Shown here: one piece after another, positions 33,398 to 41,509 of the stretch
How the letters are laid out: every line of letters begins with the position of its first letter
How positions within the stretch are numbered: the stretch's first letter is position 1
Assembly: GCA_028818155.1 (NCBI GenBank)
Contig: JAPPOH010000001.1
Span: forward strand, 1 to 64,000
Direction of reading: 5' to 3'
Source: Candidatus Woesearchaeota archaeon
Lineage (GTDB): Archaea; Nanobdellota; Nanobdellia; Woesearchaeales; UBA525
Length of the DNA stretch: 64,000 nt
The notes under the pieces: model-generated
Databases searched by the model: none
Told to the model about the DNA's origin: nothing
What the model saw: only the letters and a program-made list of their open reading frames with translations
Made by a program: the position numbers and the translations under genes

Positions 33398-33775
33398 CTA
33401 CTTGACGAATGCAACGCCTGGTTTTCCTTCAAACTGTTTGTCGCCGGTGAGGAAAGGGATGTTTTCCTGTCCTGCTATCGCGTACCCGATGCAGTCAATA
33501 TAGCTGAGATGTGCTTTCTTGTGCTGGAGTTTGTACTGCATGCCGATTTGTACTGCAGAATGTGGAATACGGATGACATATCTTCTCAGTAAGTTATAGT
33601 AGTGTTCTGCTTGCTCCTTGCCGAAGTCTCTGCAAAAGATGTAGTATACTTCAGCGAGATTCATGATCGTTGTGACTATTTGAGCATGTGCGTACGGTTC
33701 GTAATTCTTATTTCCTTCTATGAATTCAATAAGCGCGTACGTGTCTGCAAAATATGTGTCAGTTCCAGCCTTCAT
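33398..33775 (-). CDS. PIN-domain toxin (VapC-like)
   Basis: This 125-residue PIN protein has TYFADTYALIEFIEG, TIMNLAEVYYIFCRDF, HLSYIDCIGYAIAG and FLTGDKQFEG, with the conserved acidic residues. It overlaps the upstream MazE/AbrB-like gene by 17 bp. It is the second PIN toxin within 1.3 kb on this strand. Confidence 0.85.
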   Translation of the reverse strand: MKAGTDTYFADTYALIEFIEGNKNYEPYAHAQIVTTIMNLAEVYYIFCRDFGKEQAEHYYNLLRRYVIRIPHSAVQIGMQYKLQHKKAHLSYIDCIGYAIAGQENIPFLTGDKQFEGKPGVAFVK

Positions 33776-33977
33776 CGATTTCCCTCATGAGTTGATCAAC
33801 TGGCTTCTTCATCTTGAGTGTTCCAAAGAGATCTTTCATCGTTGGTTTCTTCTCGGTGCGAACCATAACGGTGATTTTCTTCTTTGTTGTAATGCCTTCA
33901 TCTCGTACAATGTTGCTAGGTATTGTGATAGCCACGGAATGGCCCCATTTTTTTGGTTGTGCTGTGAACGTTTGCAT
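33759..33977 (-). CDS. AbrB/MazE-like antitoxin
   Basis: This 72-residue protein begins MQTFTAQPKKWGHSVAITIP then SNIVRDEGI, an AbrB/MazE-type fold, with a C-terminal helix (TMKDLFGTLKM) for toxin binding. The start at 33977 is preferred because CACATAAATATG (33999-34010 on this strand) is about 27 bp upstream; ATGs up to 34022 would start upstream of or inside the TATA box. Confidence 0.82.
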   Translation of the reverse strand: MQTFTAQPKKWGHSVAITIPSNIVRDEGITTKKKITVMVRTEKKPTMKDLFGTLKMKKPVDQLMREIDEGWN

Positions 33978-34159
33978 GTGTCTAACAGTGTGAGACATCA
34001 TATTTATGTGTTTCGCTCGCATACTGTAATGAAACAGTAATCATTTAAGTAGTTTACGGGTGGTTGACTGGTGGTAAGAGTAAGCGCTCTATTCAATTTC
34101 TATCTCGCCACTGGACATTATATAGCAGCGTATTTAAGCATGCATTCTCCTCTACAAAC

Positions 34160-34675
34160 ATGCCAAAAACCTGTAAGAAATGTGGTGGAAAGTTTCCATT
34201 TCGAGTAACAATAAACGGAAAAAGGAAAAACCTGAAGAGCAGGAGATTTTGTCTTTCATGTTCTCCTTTCGGGAAGCACAACACTAGAGACTTAACTGGT
34301 AAGATAAAACCAGGCCCAAAGCCGAAGCTTCACACAGGAGGAAAGATTTGTAACTTCTGCAATCGAGTTCGGCACATATCTTCTTTCTACAAAGGGTATG
34401 GTACTTGCAAAAAGTGTACAAATAGAAAGAAATTGGGGAGAGACATCGTTCTGAAGAAAAAAGCAATAGCATACAAAGGAGGATGTTGCAAACACTGTGG
34501 GTACGAAGAACACTATGCGGCTCTTCAGTTCCATCATCTCAGAGACAAAGAAGCATCATGGAATGACATGAGAAATATGGGTTGGGAGAAAGTAAGAAAA
34601 GAACTCGACAAGTGCGAGCTGCTCTGCGCGAACTGTCATCATATTGTGCACTCGAAATCACCAGTACATTTTTAA
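34160..34675 (+). CDS. HNH endonuclease with zinc-finger N-terminus
   Basis: This 171-residue basic protein has two N-terminal zinc knuckles (CKKCGG with CLSC at about 4-38; CNFC with CKKC at about 71-93). The C-terminal HNH core reads CCKHCGYEEHYAALQFHHL with CELLCANCHHIVH. Such stand-alone HNH proteins include homing and phage-type nucleases. GTATTTAAGC (34130-34139) is 25-26 bp before the ATG at 34160. It ends 25 bp before the only intron-bearing tRNA in the window, though a functional link to that short intron is not shown. Confidence 0.85.
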   Translation: MPKTCKKCGGKFPFRVTINGKRKNLKSRRFCLSCSPFGKHNTRDLTGKIKPGPKPKLHTGGKICNFCNRVRHISSFYKGYGTCKKCTNRKKLGRDIVLKKKAIAYKGGCCKHCGYEEHYAALQFHHLRDKEASWNDMRNMGWEKVRKELDKCELLCANCHHIVHSKSPVHF

Positions 34676-34700
34676 GCCAAAAGCCTGTCCAGAGACGTAA

Positions 34701-34812
34701 GGGCCTTTAACTTAGCCAGGACCAAAGTGCCAGTCTTATATATGGCAGGCATCCGCTCTGGATGTCGCACTAGGACAGCTGGAAATCCCGGGTTCAAATC
34801 CCGGAAGGCCCA
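34701..34812 (+). tRNA. tRNA-Ile (anticodon TAT) with 36-nt intron
   Basis: Exon 1 is 34701-34740, the intron 34741-34776 and exon 2 34777-34812. The acceptor stem GGGCCTT pairs with AAGGCCC, discriminator A, and the T arm is CCGGG-TTCAAAT-CCCGG. The anticodon stem CCAGT/GCTGG gives loop CTTATA+A after splicing, so the anticodon is TAT. A central 4-bp helix CTTA/TAGG between 3-nt bulges TAT and ACA forms the bulge-helix-bulge that puts both cuts at the canonical 37/38 site. The intron itself folds into GGCATCC/GGATGTC. Confidence 0.88.
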
Positions 34813-34817
34813 TTTTT

Positions 34818-34941
34818 TCATTTTGAAAGTGGAAACACATCAACCCGGTACTTTTCTCCGACGCTAACTTTGCCAGATTCAACGTGTTCTTTTGGGATTT
34901 CGATGAAGTATTTTTTTTAGATCTTTTTTGATTTTAGTCAT
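34818..34941 (-). pseudogene. Frameshifted small ORF
   Basis: From an ATG at 34941 the minus strand reads MTKIKKDLKK, then at an eight-A run (34911-34918) the frame must shift by one base to continue YFIEIPKEHVESGKVS and VGEKYRVDVFPLSK to a stop at 34818. The second part looks like a real small beta protein. The total of 124 bases is not a multiple of three. It may be a pseudogene, a slippage site or a homopolymer sequencing error. Confidence 0.5.
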
Positions 34942-34995
34942 TTCGATTACTCCATCTAATCGCACTTGAATACAAATTTGCGCTAAAAATCTACA

Positions 34996-35421
34996 TTAAC
35001 TTCTTGATTGATCAATCATTCCGTAGAAATCGTGTCCGAACGCTTGTTGAAAAATAGAACTTGCTGCTTCGTAGAAGGGTTGTGCTCTCAAAAATGCACT
35101 TCTAAAAATCTCCATATCCACGGGCCTTCCATCTCTTGCTTGAGCTGCCATTCCTCTCAGTAAAGTATGTCCGCTATTGAAATCTCGCATAGCAACTCCT
35201 AAGTATCTGAGTGCACCTTCGTCCGTCACAACTTCAGGTAGACTGGCGTATGTTTCCAGGTCAGATGCAAACTCTCCATACTCTCTTTCCAAATGTTCAA
35301 GGGTCGCTGCAAGCCCTCCTATTTCCGCTACGAAGTCATTAATGCCGAAAGGCATCAAACCTCTAAGAGGTTCTTGCACTTCTCTGCTTATCTCCAATGC
35401 CCTCGTGAATGTATCTGGCAT
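34996..35421 (-). CDS. Hypothetical helical protein
   Basis: This 141-residue protein is predicted to be almost fully helical (FTRALEISREVQEPLRGLM; GLAATLEHLEREYGEFASDL). I do not recognise a family. There is no signal peptide or TM helix. An ATTATAAAG box on this strand near 35446 is about 25 bp before the ATG, supporting expression. Confidence 0.55.
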   Translation of the reverse strand: MPDTFTRALEISREVQEPLRGLMPFGINDFVAEIGGLAATLEHLEREYGEFASDLETYASLPEVVTDEGALRYLGVAMRDFNSGHTLLRGMAAQARDGRPVDMEIFRSAFLRAQPFYEAASSIFQQAFGHDFYGMIDQSRS

Positions 35422-35528
35422 GATATCTTGGAATCTTAATCACTTTATAATAGTATTCACAACGTGCATGTAAAGCTCAATACAGACCCGTTCATTGCAT
35501 TTCGTCACGATCTTAATCTCAGCCCATT

Positions 35529-36713
35529 TTAACTCGTAGTAATCACATTGTTCTTGTGAAGAACAACTAGCATACAGCCACCAACGACGAGTGTCGTCAC
35601 TCCCAACACTGTCAGCGCCTGCACAACGGTGTACACGTCTGCAATCCAGCCGAGGAACGGAATGAGTGAGGCGTATGCCAATCGATTGAACATGCTGTGC
35701 ACTGAGAGCACTGTCGCTCGAATGTCGGACGTCGTGAGCTTATTCACGTAATCGCTGATAATTGGCCCATAGATGCCGCGAATGAACTGCTGCATGAATG
35801 CGAAGATGAAGCTGAACGCGAACACAAACCAGCTCATGAATAAGTAGCTCACACCAACAAGAACGGTCATCATGATGAATGAGCGCCATTCTCCTATGTG
35901 CTTCTCGATTTTGTGTGCGTATTTTGAGCTCACTGCCGCAATGACTTGGAACGCAGCAAAGATGAAGCCAAAATAGACAACGGCAATTCCCGAAAGCTGG
36001 AAGTATGGTTGGTACAACCAGAGTGAGGCGTTGAAGAAGCCGAATGTCAGTGCTGCATAGATCATCAGCCATCGAAGTTTCACGTTCTTGAGTGTCTGTC
36101 GCACAGTTGTGAGAATATCTTTAGCGTATCCTTTCTCGATGACTGCTTTGTGTCGTGGTGGCTCACGCAGCGAGAGAGCAACAGGAATTAAGAGGAGTGC
36201 AAATGGTAGAGTGGCATAAAAGGCCCAGCGGTAGTTGTACGATCCGATGAACCCTGCGATGATATCAGCGACGGCCAATGCGATCAGCCCGAGGAACAGA
36301 GCATGCCCCCAGAGTTTCTTGTACTGCCCTTCTCGCTTCGCTGCTTTGAGTGTATCGTAGAATAATGCGGAATCTGCTCCGGAGAGGAGTGAAAGGGCCA
36401 CTGCTATGATTAGTTCTGCTACCAGAAACATCCAAAAATTGTGGCCTATGGCGTATATGGTGAGTCCTACGAACGCGAGCATGCTGCCGAAGACCAAGCT
36501 GTTCTTTCTGCCATATGCATCCGCGAAGTAGCCGGTTGGCACTTCAAACACGACAATGCATATTGCGAATAACGACTGAAGAATCATTATTTGCGTGAGG
36601 TTCAACCCATTCTCTTGCATGAACAAGACGTAAATCGGGGTGAAGAACCAGATGTTCCGAAGCACATAGAACAGGTTGTATTTCCAGATGTTGTTCTGTA
36701 GGATGCTGCTCAT
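35529..36713 (-). CDS. Major facilitator superfamily transporter
   Basis: This 394-residue protein has about 12 TM helices. It carries the MFS loop 2-3 motif in GYFADAYGRKNSLVFGSML and an acidic residue in TM1/TM5 regions (FEVPTGYFAD). The subgroup resembles the drug/efflux and DPANN-expanded MFS proteins; no substrate can be predicted. TTTATAAATC (36736-36745 on this strand) is about 27 bp upstream of the start. Confidence 0.9.
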   Translation of the reverse strand: MSSILQNNIWKYNLFYVLRNIWFFTPIYVLFMQENGLNLTQIMILQSLFAICIVVFEVPTGYFADAYGRKNSLVFGSMLAFVGLTIYAIGHNFWMFLVAELIIAVALSLLSGADSALFYDTLKAAKREGQYKKLWGHALFLGLIALAVADIIAGFIGSYNYRWAFYATLPFALLLIPVALSLREPPRHKAVIEKGYAKDILTTVRQTLKNVKLRWLMIYAALTFGFFNASLWLYQPYFQLSGIAVVYFGFIFAAFQVIAAVSSKYAHKIEKHIGEWRSFIMMTVLVGVSYLFMSWFVFAFSFIFAFMQQFIRGIYGPIISDYVNKLTTSDIRATVLSVHSMFNRLAYASLIPFLGWIADVYTVVQALTVLGVTTLVVGGCMLVVLHKNNVITTS

Positions 36714-36737
36714 CGTCTTCCTCTTGTTGCCGGAGAT

Positions 36738-37634
36738 TTATAAAGAATGAGGAAGTCGGTGCGGGATACTAATAGAAGCTTTCACGCCGTGGTGCTCAGC
36801 AACATCTTCCTTTCTTGAATCATAGTGTAACATCGGACTACTTTTCGGGGTCGTTTCTATTTCGAGCCATCCACCTCGAAGATGCGCGAGCGCTTTCGCA
36901 ACTTGCAGTCCGAGACCGCCTTTCGGTTTTCTTGAATAACCTCCTACGAAGTGTGCAAGATTGCCTGCAGTCGCAGGATTTTCTTCTCTATCATGAAAAC
37001 CAGGACCATTGTCTTTCACAACAAACCGCGTCACAGTATCATCTTGTTCAATGTGCGCGCGAACACCATGGTGCTCGTACGGGTAAGGCCCTTTTGCGTT
37101 CTTCACTAATTGACAGAACGCTACATATCCTGCGCTGGTAATATTTCGTGTCACTTGCGTTTGTACATCTAGTCTGCCGTCGAACGCTGCATGTGTACAT
37201 GGTTTGACGTGTGCTGGGGCTATATCAACAAGATAGTCTTCGCAACCTGAAGAGAGGTATGCCATAGTTCCTCCGAAGATTCGTATGTTTTCCATATATG
37301 GGAGTAACTCAGTAACGCGTGCGACGTCCTCCACATGTTCTGTTTTCATGACACTGATGATCGTTCTTGTTGTATGGAACACATAACTTGTGTCGTGACC
37401 CCACATACGTGCAGCAAACGACGAGTGATCACTGACCCCTTGTTTCTCGAGCATGTCTTCTACGTTACCTCCACTTCCCATTAGCGATTCTATTTGTTCG
37501 TAATTCAATCTGCGTACTTCATTTTGTATGTCTTCTGGAACACTGTCTTCGAATGGGAATCGGTCATCAAGTAAATCGGGCAGTGCAAGACACTCCTTGC
37601 CAAAATCTTCCACAGCTTGCTGGAGTTCACTCAT
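36738..37634 (-). CDS. Cytoplasmic histidine kinase-like ATPase
   Basis: This 298-residue protein has a C-terminal HATPase domain with N-box CQLVKNAKG, G1 VKDNGPGF and G2 KGGLGLQVAKALAHLRGG. Upstream, ARMWGHDTSYVFHTTRTI (His80-Asp81) resembles a divergent HisKA H-box. No TM helix or sensor domain is evident, so it is a soluble kinase with an unusual N-terminal region. No receiver gene is adjacent; the stand-alone receiver at 10159 is a possible partner, but this is speculation. Confidence 0.75.
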   Translation of the reverse strand: MSELQQAVEDFGKECLALPDLLDDRFPFEDSVPEDIQNEVRRLNYEQIESLMGSGGNVEDMLEKQGVSDHSSFAARMWGHDTSYVFHTTRTIISVMKTEHVEDVARVTELLPYMENIRIFGGTMAYLSSGCEDYLVDIAPAHVKPCTHAAFDGRLDVQTQVTRNITSAGYVAFCQLVKNAKGPYPYEHHGVRAHIEQDDTVTRFVVKDNGPGFHDREENPATAGNLAHFVGGYSRKPKGGLGLQVAKALAHLRGGWLEIETTPKSSPMLHYDSRKEDVAEHHGVKASISIPHRLPHSL

Positions 37635-37745
37635 GCGATGAGGATTCCAGTATACCTTAAAAAAACTCCTATAGTTATCACTCTCGAGTAAATTTAGTCA
37701 TGATCCACCACCACCTTTTAAAGTACTCACTGATTCGTGGTTATT

Positions 37746-38390
37746 ATGAAAATACCACGAACGTATAAGATGAGAAGACTCTTTGCTGCAGTGCAACATC
37801 ACTGGCCTGCTGATGCTGCGGTCGCGCGTTTCATGAAGCGAAAGTACGGCGACATGCGAGATAGAAATAATTTCCAAGGAAAAGCAGCTGAAGTGTACTT
37901 CAATATGGCGGTACGACATGCAGCATTCGCAACGAGGGGTGAAGTAACACTCAAACCAATACGTCGTGAAACTGACAAAGGAAACTATACGTTCGATCCC
38001 GGGCCGAACGGATCTGTCAACGTGTACGATGATCTCGGCGGTGATGTCAAAGAAATAGACAACCTCTTGTTGGTTGATGGCTGTCCAGTTCTGTGCGAAG
38101 TGAAGATGCGTGGCCTTGGGGAAGGTAAACTTTCCACTGCATTCAATAAGGAAAAAATCAAGAAACAGAGATCGCTCTTCGGCGACTACTTTGAACAGAG
38201 AGTGGGATACGCGGTTGTTGTGCCGAAGGATCTCGATCTGACAGTACACAAGGAGGTCTCAAGGGAACATACAGAGGTCTTTCACGCACAACGTCGTTTT
38301 CGAGGAGCAGGCGGTATTGTCGTGCCGTTTAAGTTTGAATTTGAAGCATATAGGGAACGAATGACTCGTTTGTTTGAGCAAACTATTTGA
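37746..38390 (+). CDS. Putative PD-(D/E)XK-fold nuclease
   Basis: This 214-residue protein has the spacing of a PD-(D/E)XK core: Glu49 in FQGKAAEVYFNMA, Asp105 in VKEIDNLLLV and Glu118-x-Lys120 in PVLCEVKMRG, followed by a helical segment KEKIKKQRSLFGDYF. This pattern is shared by Holliday-junction resolvases, YraN-like proteins and restriction enzymes. I cannot name a closer family. CTTTTAAAGT (37715-37724) is about 26 bp before the ATG at 37746. No methylase is next to it. Confidence 0.6.
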   Translation: MKIPRTYKMRRLFAAVQHHWPADAAVARFMKRKYGDMRDRNNFQGKAAEVYFNMAVRHAAFATRGEVTLKPIRRETDKGNYTFDPGPNGSVNVYDDLGGDVKEIDNLLLVDGCPVLCEVKMRGLGEGKLSTAFNKEKIKKQRSLFGDYFEQRVGYAVVVPKDLDLTVHKEVSREHTEVFHAQRRFRGAGGIVVPFKFEFEAYRERMTRLFEQTI

Positions 38391-38412
38391 ACCCCTTCTC
38401 TTTCCGTAGCCC

Positions 38413-39366
38413 ATGGCAGTCATGCATCTCTTGACAATCATTGCAACGAGTATTATCTTGTATTTCGTCGGCTCGCGCTTCACGCATGCATCCTCGAACC
38501 TTGGTGACTATTTCAGGCTGCCACGATCTGTCAAGGGCGCGACGTTCGACGCTATCTCTAGTTCACTCCCAGAACTCATGATCGCGTTATTTTCCGTCTT
38601 AATCTTCAAGAAGTTCGAAGTAGGAATTGGTACAATTGCTGGTTCTGCGTTATTCAATCTCCTAATCATCCCAGGTATTTGCGTGCTTGTTGCGCCTGTC
38701 GCGTTCCGTGTAAGTAAAGATGTTGTCGCACGCGAGGGCATTTTCTATATGATCGCGGTCTTCGCGTTATTGGCTGTATTAATGTACACAACCACGTGGG
38801 TCATTGCAGTTCCCTTTGGCTTCCTCTTGATCTACGGGTGGTACGTGCATGATATTGTGATGCATACGAAGAACAATAAGCAGCGGCGAAAGCCCATTTC
38901 ATTCAAGAAGGAGTGTGCTACAGCACTCATCTGCGTGCTCATCATTGGCATCGCCACCTATTTCATGACGGAGGCTGCGATTGAACTCGCTGAAGCACTC
39001 GGCATCTCACCGTTAATCATCGCGTTCACGGTTGTTGCAGCTGCAACCTCGGTGCCGGATGCGATCATTTCTATTTTGAACGCGAAGCAGGGTAATATTG
39101 ATGATGCTGTCAGTAATGTTTTTGGCAGCAATATTTTCGATATTCTTGTTGGCTTGAGCATTCCGTTGCTCTTGGCAATTATATTCATGGGCCCGTTCCC
39201 GATTAACTTTCCACATTTGGAGTTGATTGTTGGCTTGCTAGGTGCCTCTATCATCGTACTCTATCTCATGGCACAGAAACATATGTTGACGAGGAAGCAA
39301 GGTATCTCTTTATTGTTCATCTATCTTTGTTTTCTCGCGTATGTTGTCTTCCTGTCTTTCCAGTAG
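38413..39366 (+). CDS. Na+/Ca2+ exchanger family (CaCA) antiporter
   Basis: This 317-residue protein has about ten TM helices and two alpha-repeats: GATFDAISSSLPELMIALFS (about 44-63) and AAATSVPDAIISILNAKQGN (about 214-233) with SNVFGSNIFDILVG. These form the ion-binding centre of CaCA exchangers such as YrbG and archaeal NCX. It exchanges Na+ or H+ for Ca2+ or another cation. Confidence 0.92.
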   Translation: MAVMHLLTIIATSIILYFVGSRFTHASSNLGDYFRLPRSVKGATFDAISSSLPELMIALFSVLIFKKFEVGIGTIAGSALFNLLIIPGICVLVAPVAFRVSKDVVAREGIFYMIAVFALLAVLMYTTTWVIAVPFGFLLIYGWYVHDIVMHTKNNKQRRKPISFKKECATALICVLIIGIATYFMTEAAIELAEALGISPLIIAFTVVAAATSVPDAIISILNAKQGNIDDAVSNVFGSNIFDILVGLSIPLLLAIIFMGPFPINFPHLELIVGLLGASIIVLYLMAQKHMLTRKQGISLLFIYLCFLAYVVFLSFQ

Positions 39367-39403
39367 TGGAACATTTATAAACATCAACACCTTCTCACGT
39401 ACT

Positions 39404-39505
39404 ATGGCGAAAGTCAAAAAGAGCGGGTTCGGTATGACAAAAGCACTCTCTTCATTTTCAAAGAAATCAAAATTTCAAGGGCAACTTGACAAAGTGCAGA
39501 ATTGA
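39404..39505 (+). CDS. Small basic protein
   Basis: This 33-residue Lys/Ser-rich reading frame starts MAKVKKSGFGMTKALSSFSK. CATTTATAAAC (39372-39382) is 27 bp before the ATG, a spacing shared with real leaderless genes here. Its promoter and first codons resemble those of the HicB gene 160 bp downstream (ATGGCGAAAGTC versus ATGGCAAAGGTC), hinting at a local duplication. No function is known. Confidence 0.4.
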   Translation: MAKVKKSGFGMTKALSSFSKKSKFQGQLDKVQN

Positions 39506-39565
39506 TGCTACGCACTGACATGTCTTTGCAGTAACTTTATATACGTTGACACTTTCATTCATGCT

Positions 39566-39778
39566 ATGGCAAAGGTCAATAAATATACAGTGCTCCTTGA
39601 GCGAGATGTCGATGGCTGGGTTGTAGCAAAAGTACCTGCAATCCCTGGATGCTATACGCAGGGAAAAGATGTGACGCAAGCGCTTGCTCGTATACGTGAA
39701 GCTATCGAACTATGTCTTACAACAGAGAAGAGAATTCTTTCAAACGAATTCATTGGTGTGCAACAAGTTGAGGTATAG
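39566..39778 (+). CDS. hicB: HicB-family antitoxin
   Basis: This 70-residue protein is a HicB partial RNase-H-like fold: KYTVLLERDVDGWVVAKVP, then AIPGCYTQGKDVTQALARIR. It neutralises HicA. CTTTATATACG (39535-39545) is 26 bp before the ATG. The hicA gene begins 2 bp after its stop, giving the B-A order frequent in archaea. The short form lacks a C-terminal DNA-binding domain. Confidence 0.9.
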   Translation: MAKVNKYTVLLERDVDGWVVAKVPAIPGCYTQGKDVTQALARIREAIELCLTTEKRILSNEFIGVQQVEV

Positions 39779-39780
39779 GT

Positions 39781-40014
39781 GTGCCACGCCTGCTTCCAAT
39801 TACTGGAAAGAAACTGTGCAAACTCCTTGAAAAGAAAGGATTCGAGAAAATTGGTCAACAGGGAAGCCATGTGAGATATCGGCACCAAGATGGTCGAATA
39901 ACTGTTGTGCCAGTACATGGAAACGAGGAATTAGGTACGGGCATCTTGCAAGAAATTCTTAGTCAAACTGAAATTCCTCGGAATGAGTATTTGCGGCTTC
40001 GGAGAAAAGTATAG
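39781..40014 (+). CDS. hicA: HicA-family mRNA interferase toxin
   Basis: This 77-residue double-stranded-RNA-binding-like toxin has PITGKKLCKLLEKKGFEK, then GSHVRYRHQDGRITVVPVHG with the catalytic His in the GSH motif. HicA cleaves mRNA and tmRNA. It starts with GTG 2 bp after hicB, so the pair is one operon. Confidence 0.92.
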   Translation: MPRLLPITGKKLCKLLEKKGFEKIGQQGSHVRYRHQDGRITVVPVHGNEELGTGILQEILSQTEIPRNEYLRLRRKV

Positions 40015-40078
40015 CTTCCTGTCTTTCCAGTAGAAACACTTATTAATGGATGCCATTCTCGAGTAGCGGGGTGGATAA

Positions 40079-41248
40079 ATGCGCCAATGGATACTACTAA
40101 CACTTGTGCTCCTTGCGAGCTGTATGGGATCATCAATACAGAGCACTGTAGAAACAACAGAAGCTGTCGAAGTGTTTCTCTCGTTAGCACCGGATGCAAC
40201 GTATAAAGAAGTACACTTCTCCGGCGATGACGCCGCAGCGGTACAGGAGCTCGTCCAAGGACAGTGTCCAACACTCCCCGATTCGTTCTCTCGCGCAACG
40301 TATGATGCGGGTGGTATGAAACTTGTCTTGTATGTTGATGAAGAAGTTGTTTGTACGATCTTACAGCCTGGCGAGCAGAAGGAGACGGTCTTCAAGAAAG
40401 TGAGTGAAGCGCCTGAGGGTGTCGCGCTCACTGTGAATGGTGTGGAGGTCCCAGTCACCGCAATCCAAGCAGTCTTGCCAGAGGGACAGGATGCACTGAA
40501 CCTCGCTGTAAACAGAGTAGTGAATGATGAACTCTTGCGGCAGGCAGCGGCAGACATCGTGGTTTCTGAGGAAGATGTCACACAAACAACAGCAACCTTC
40601 TTTGAGCAAGCAGGCGTGACTGGGGAAGAAGGTCGTGCACAACTCAAGGAGAGCAGCATTTCTGATGAAGAGTTTGCGCAGCAGATGGAAGGCCGCGCAA
40701 AACTCGAGAAATTATTGAATGAGAAGTTGGGTGCTGATGCGCTTGAAGTCTCTGAAGAGGACGCGAGAGCATACTATTTGCAGAACACGAACCAGTTCGT
40801 GCAGCAAGAGCAGGCGGTTATGCGACACATTCTTGTTAGCGCAGAAAGTCGTTCTGCTGCCGCAGTGACGTCTCGCGCAGAGCTTGTACGGGAGAAACTT
40901 GCAGATACGGACTTTTGTGAGCTTGTCACAGAGTATTCTGACGATATACAGAATAAAGAACAGTGTGGCACGTATGTGATTCCTCGCGGTGCGGTCCTTC
41001 CTGCGATTGAAGAGGCCGCGTTCACGACGCCTGCAAACGAAGTCGCGATTGTCGAGACGGAGCAGGGCGTGCACTTTGTGCAATCATTGGAAGTGACGCC
41101 GACGCAGGTCGCAGAGTTTGCGCAGATCGCGGAGAATCTGAAAGAAACACTCAAGAACACTGCGTTACAGCAGCGCTTGAACTTGTACTTGCAGTTGCTT
41201 CGTGCTGACGCGGAGATCGTTGCGTACTTGGCTGCTGACGAAGCATAA
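40079..41248 (+). CDS. Parvulin-type (PpiC/PrsA/SurA-like) lipoprotein foldase
   Basis: This 389-residue protein starts with a lipoprotein signal (MRQWILLTLVLLASCMGSS; lipobox LASC, Cys15). It contains a helical SurA-N-like segment (about 140-245) and a parvulin domain (about 250-350: AVMRHILVSAES, the CGTYVIPRGAVLPAIEEAAF strand-helix, GVHFVQSLEV), then a C-terminal helix. It is predicted to isomerise prolyl bonds in exported proteins. Exported parvulins are unusual in archaea; this one lies just before the large surface-protein locus whose products could be clients. Confidence 0.88.
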   Translation: MRQWILLTLVLLASCMGSSIQSTVETTEAVEVFLSLAPDATYKEVHFSGDDAAAVQELVQGQCPTLPDSFSRATYDAGGMKLVLYVDEEVVCTILQPGEQKETVFKKVSEAPEGVALTVNGVEVPVTAIQAVLPEGQDALNLAVNRVVNDELLRQAAADIVVSEEDVTQTTATFFEQAGVTGEEGRAQLKESSISDEEFAQQMEGRAKLEKLLNEKLGADALEVSEEDARAYYLQNTNQFVQQEQAVMRHILVSAESRSAAAVTSRAELVREKLADTDFCELVTEYSDDIQNKEQCGTYVIPRGAVLPAIEEAAFTTPANEVAIVETEQGVHFVQSLEVTPTQVAEFAQIAENLKETLKNTALQQRLNLYLQLLRADAEIVAYLAADEA

Positions 41249-41314
41249 TTTTTTTCTTTTTCATACGTTTTCCGTAGAGAAAGATTTATATAATTCATAG
41301 AAGCAACGTATTCC

Positions 41315-41509
41315 ATGGCAACTACAATATCCATATCTCAAGAAATGAAAGGAAAACTCAAGAATCTTGGACGAGCTGGTGATTCGTACGAGGATGTGAT
41401 TCGGCGTATGTATGAAATAACAAAGCGATCGTTGCTCCTTCACTACGTATATGATGAATCAGATTCGATAAGCATTGCTGAAGCACGAAAGAGACTCAAG
41501 AATGCCTAG
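41315..41509 (+). CDS. Antitoxin of a RelE-type module
   Basis: This 64-residue protein, MATTISISQEMKGKLKNLGR then DSYEDVIRRMYEI, matches the archaeal small antitoxin type with an N-terminal beta strand and two helices plus a tail (SIAEARKRLKNA). ATTTATATAA (41284-41293) is 27 bp before the ATG. It overlaps the toxin start by 8 bp. Confidence 0.8.
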   Translation: MATTISISQEMKGKLKNLGRAGDSYEDVIRRMYEITKRSLLLHYVYDESDSISIAEARKRLKNA

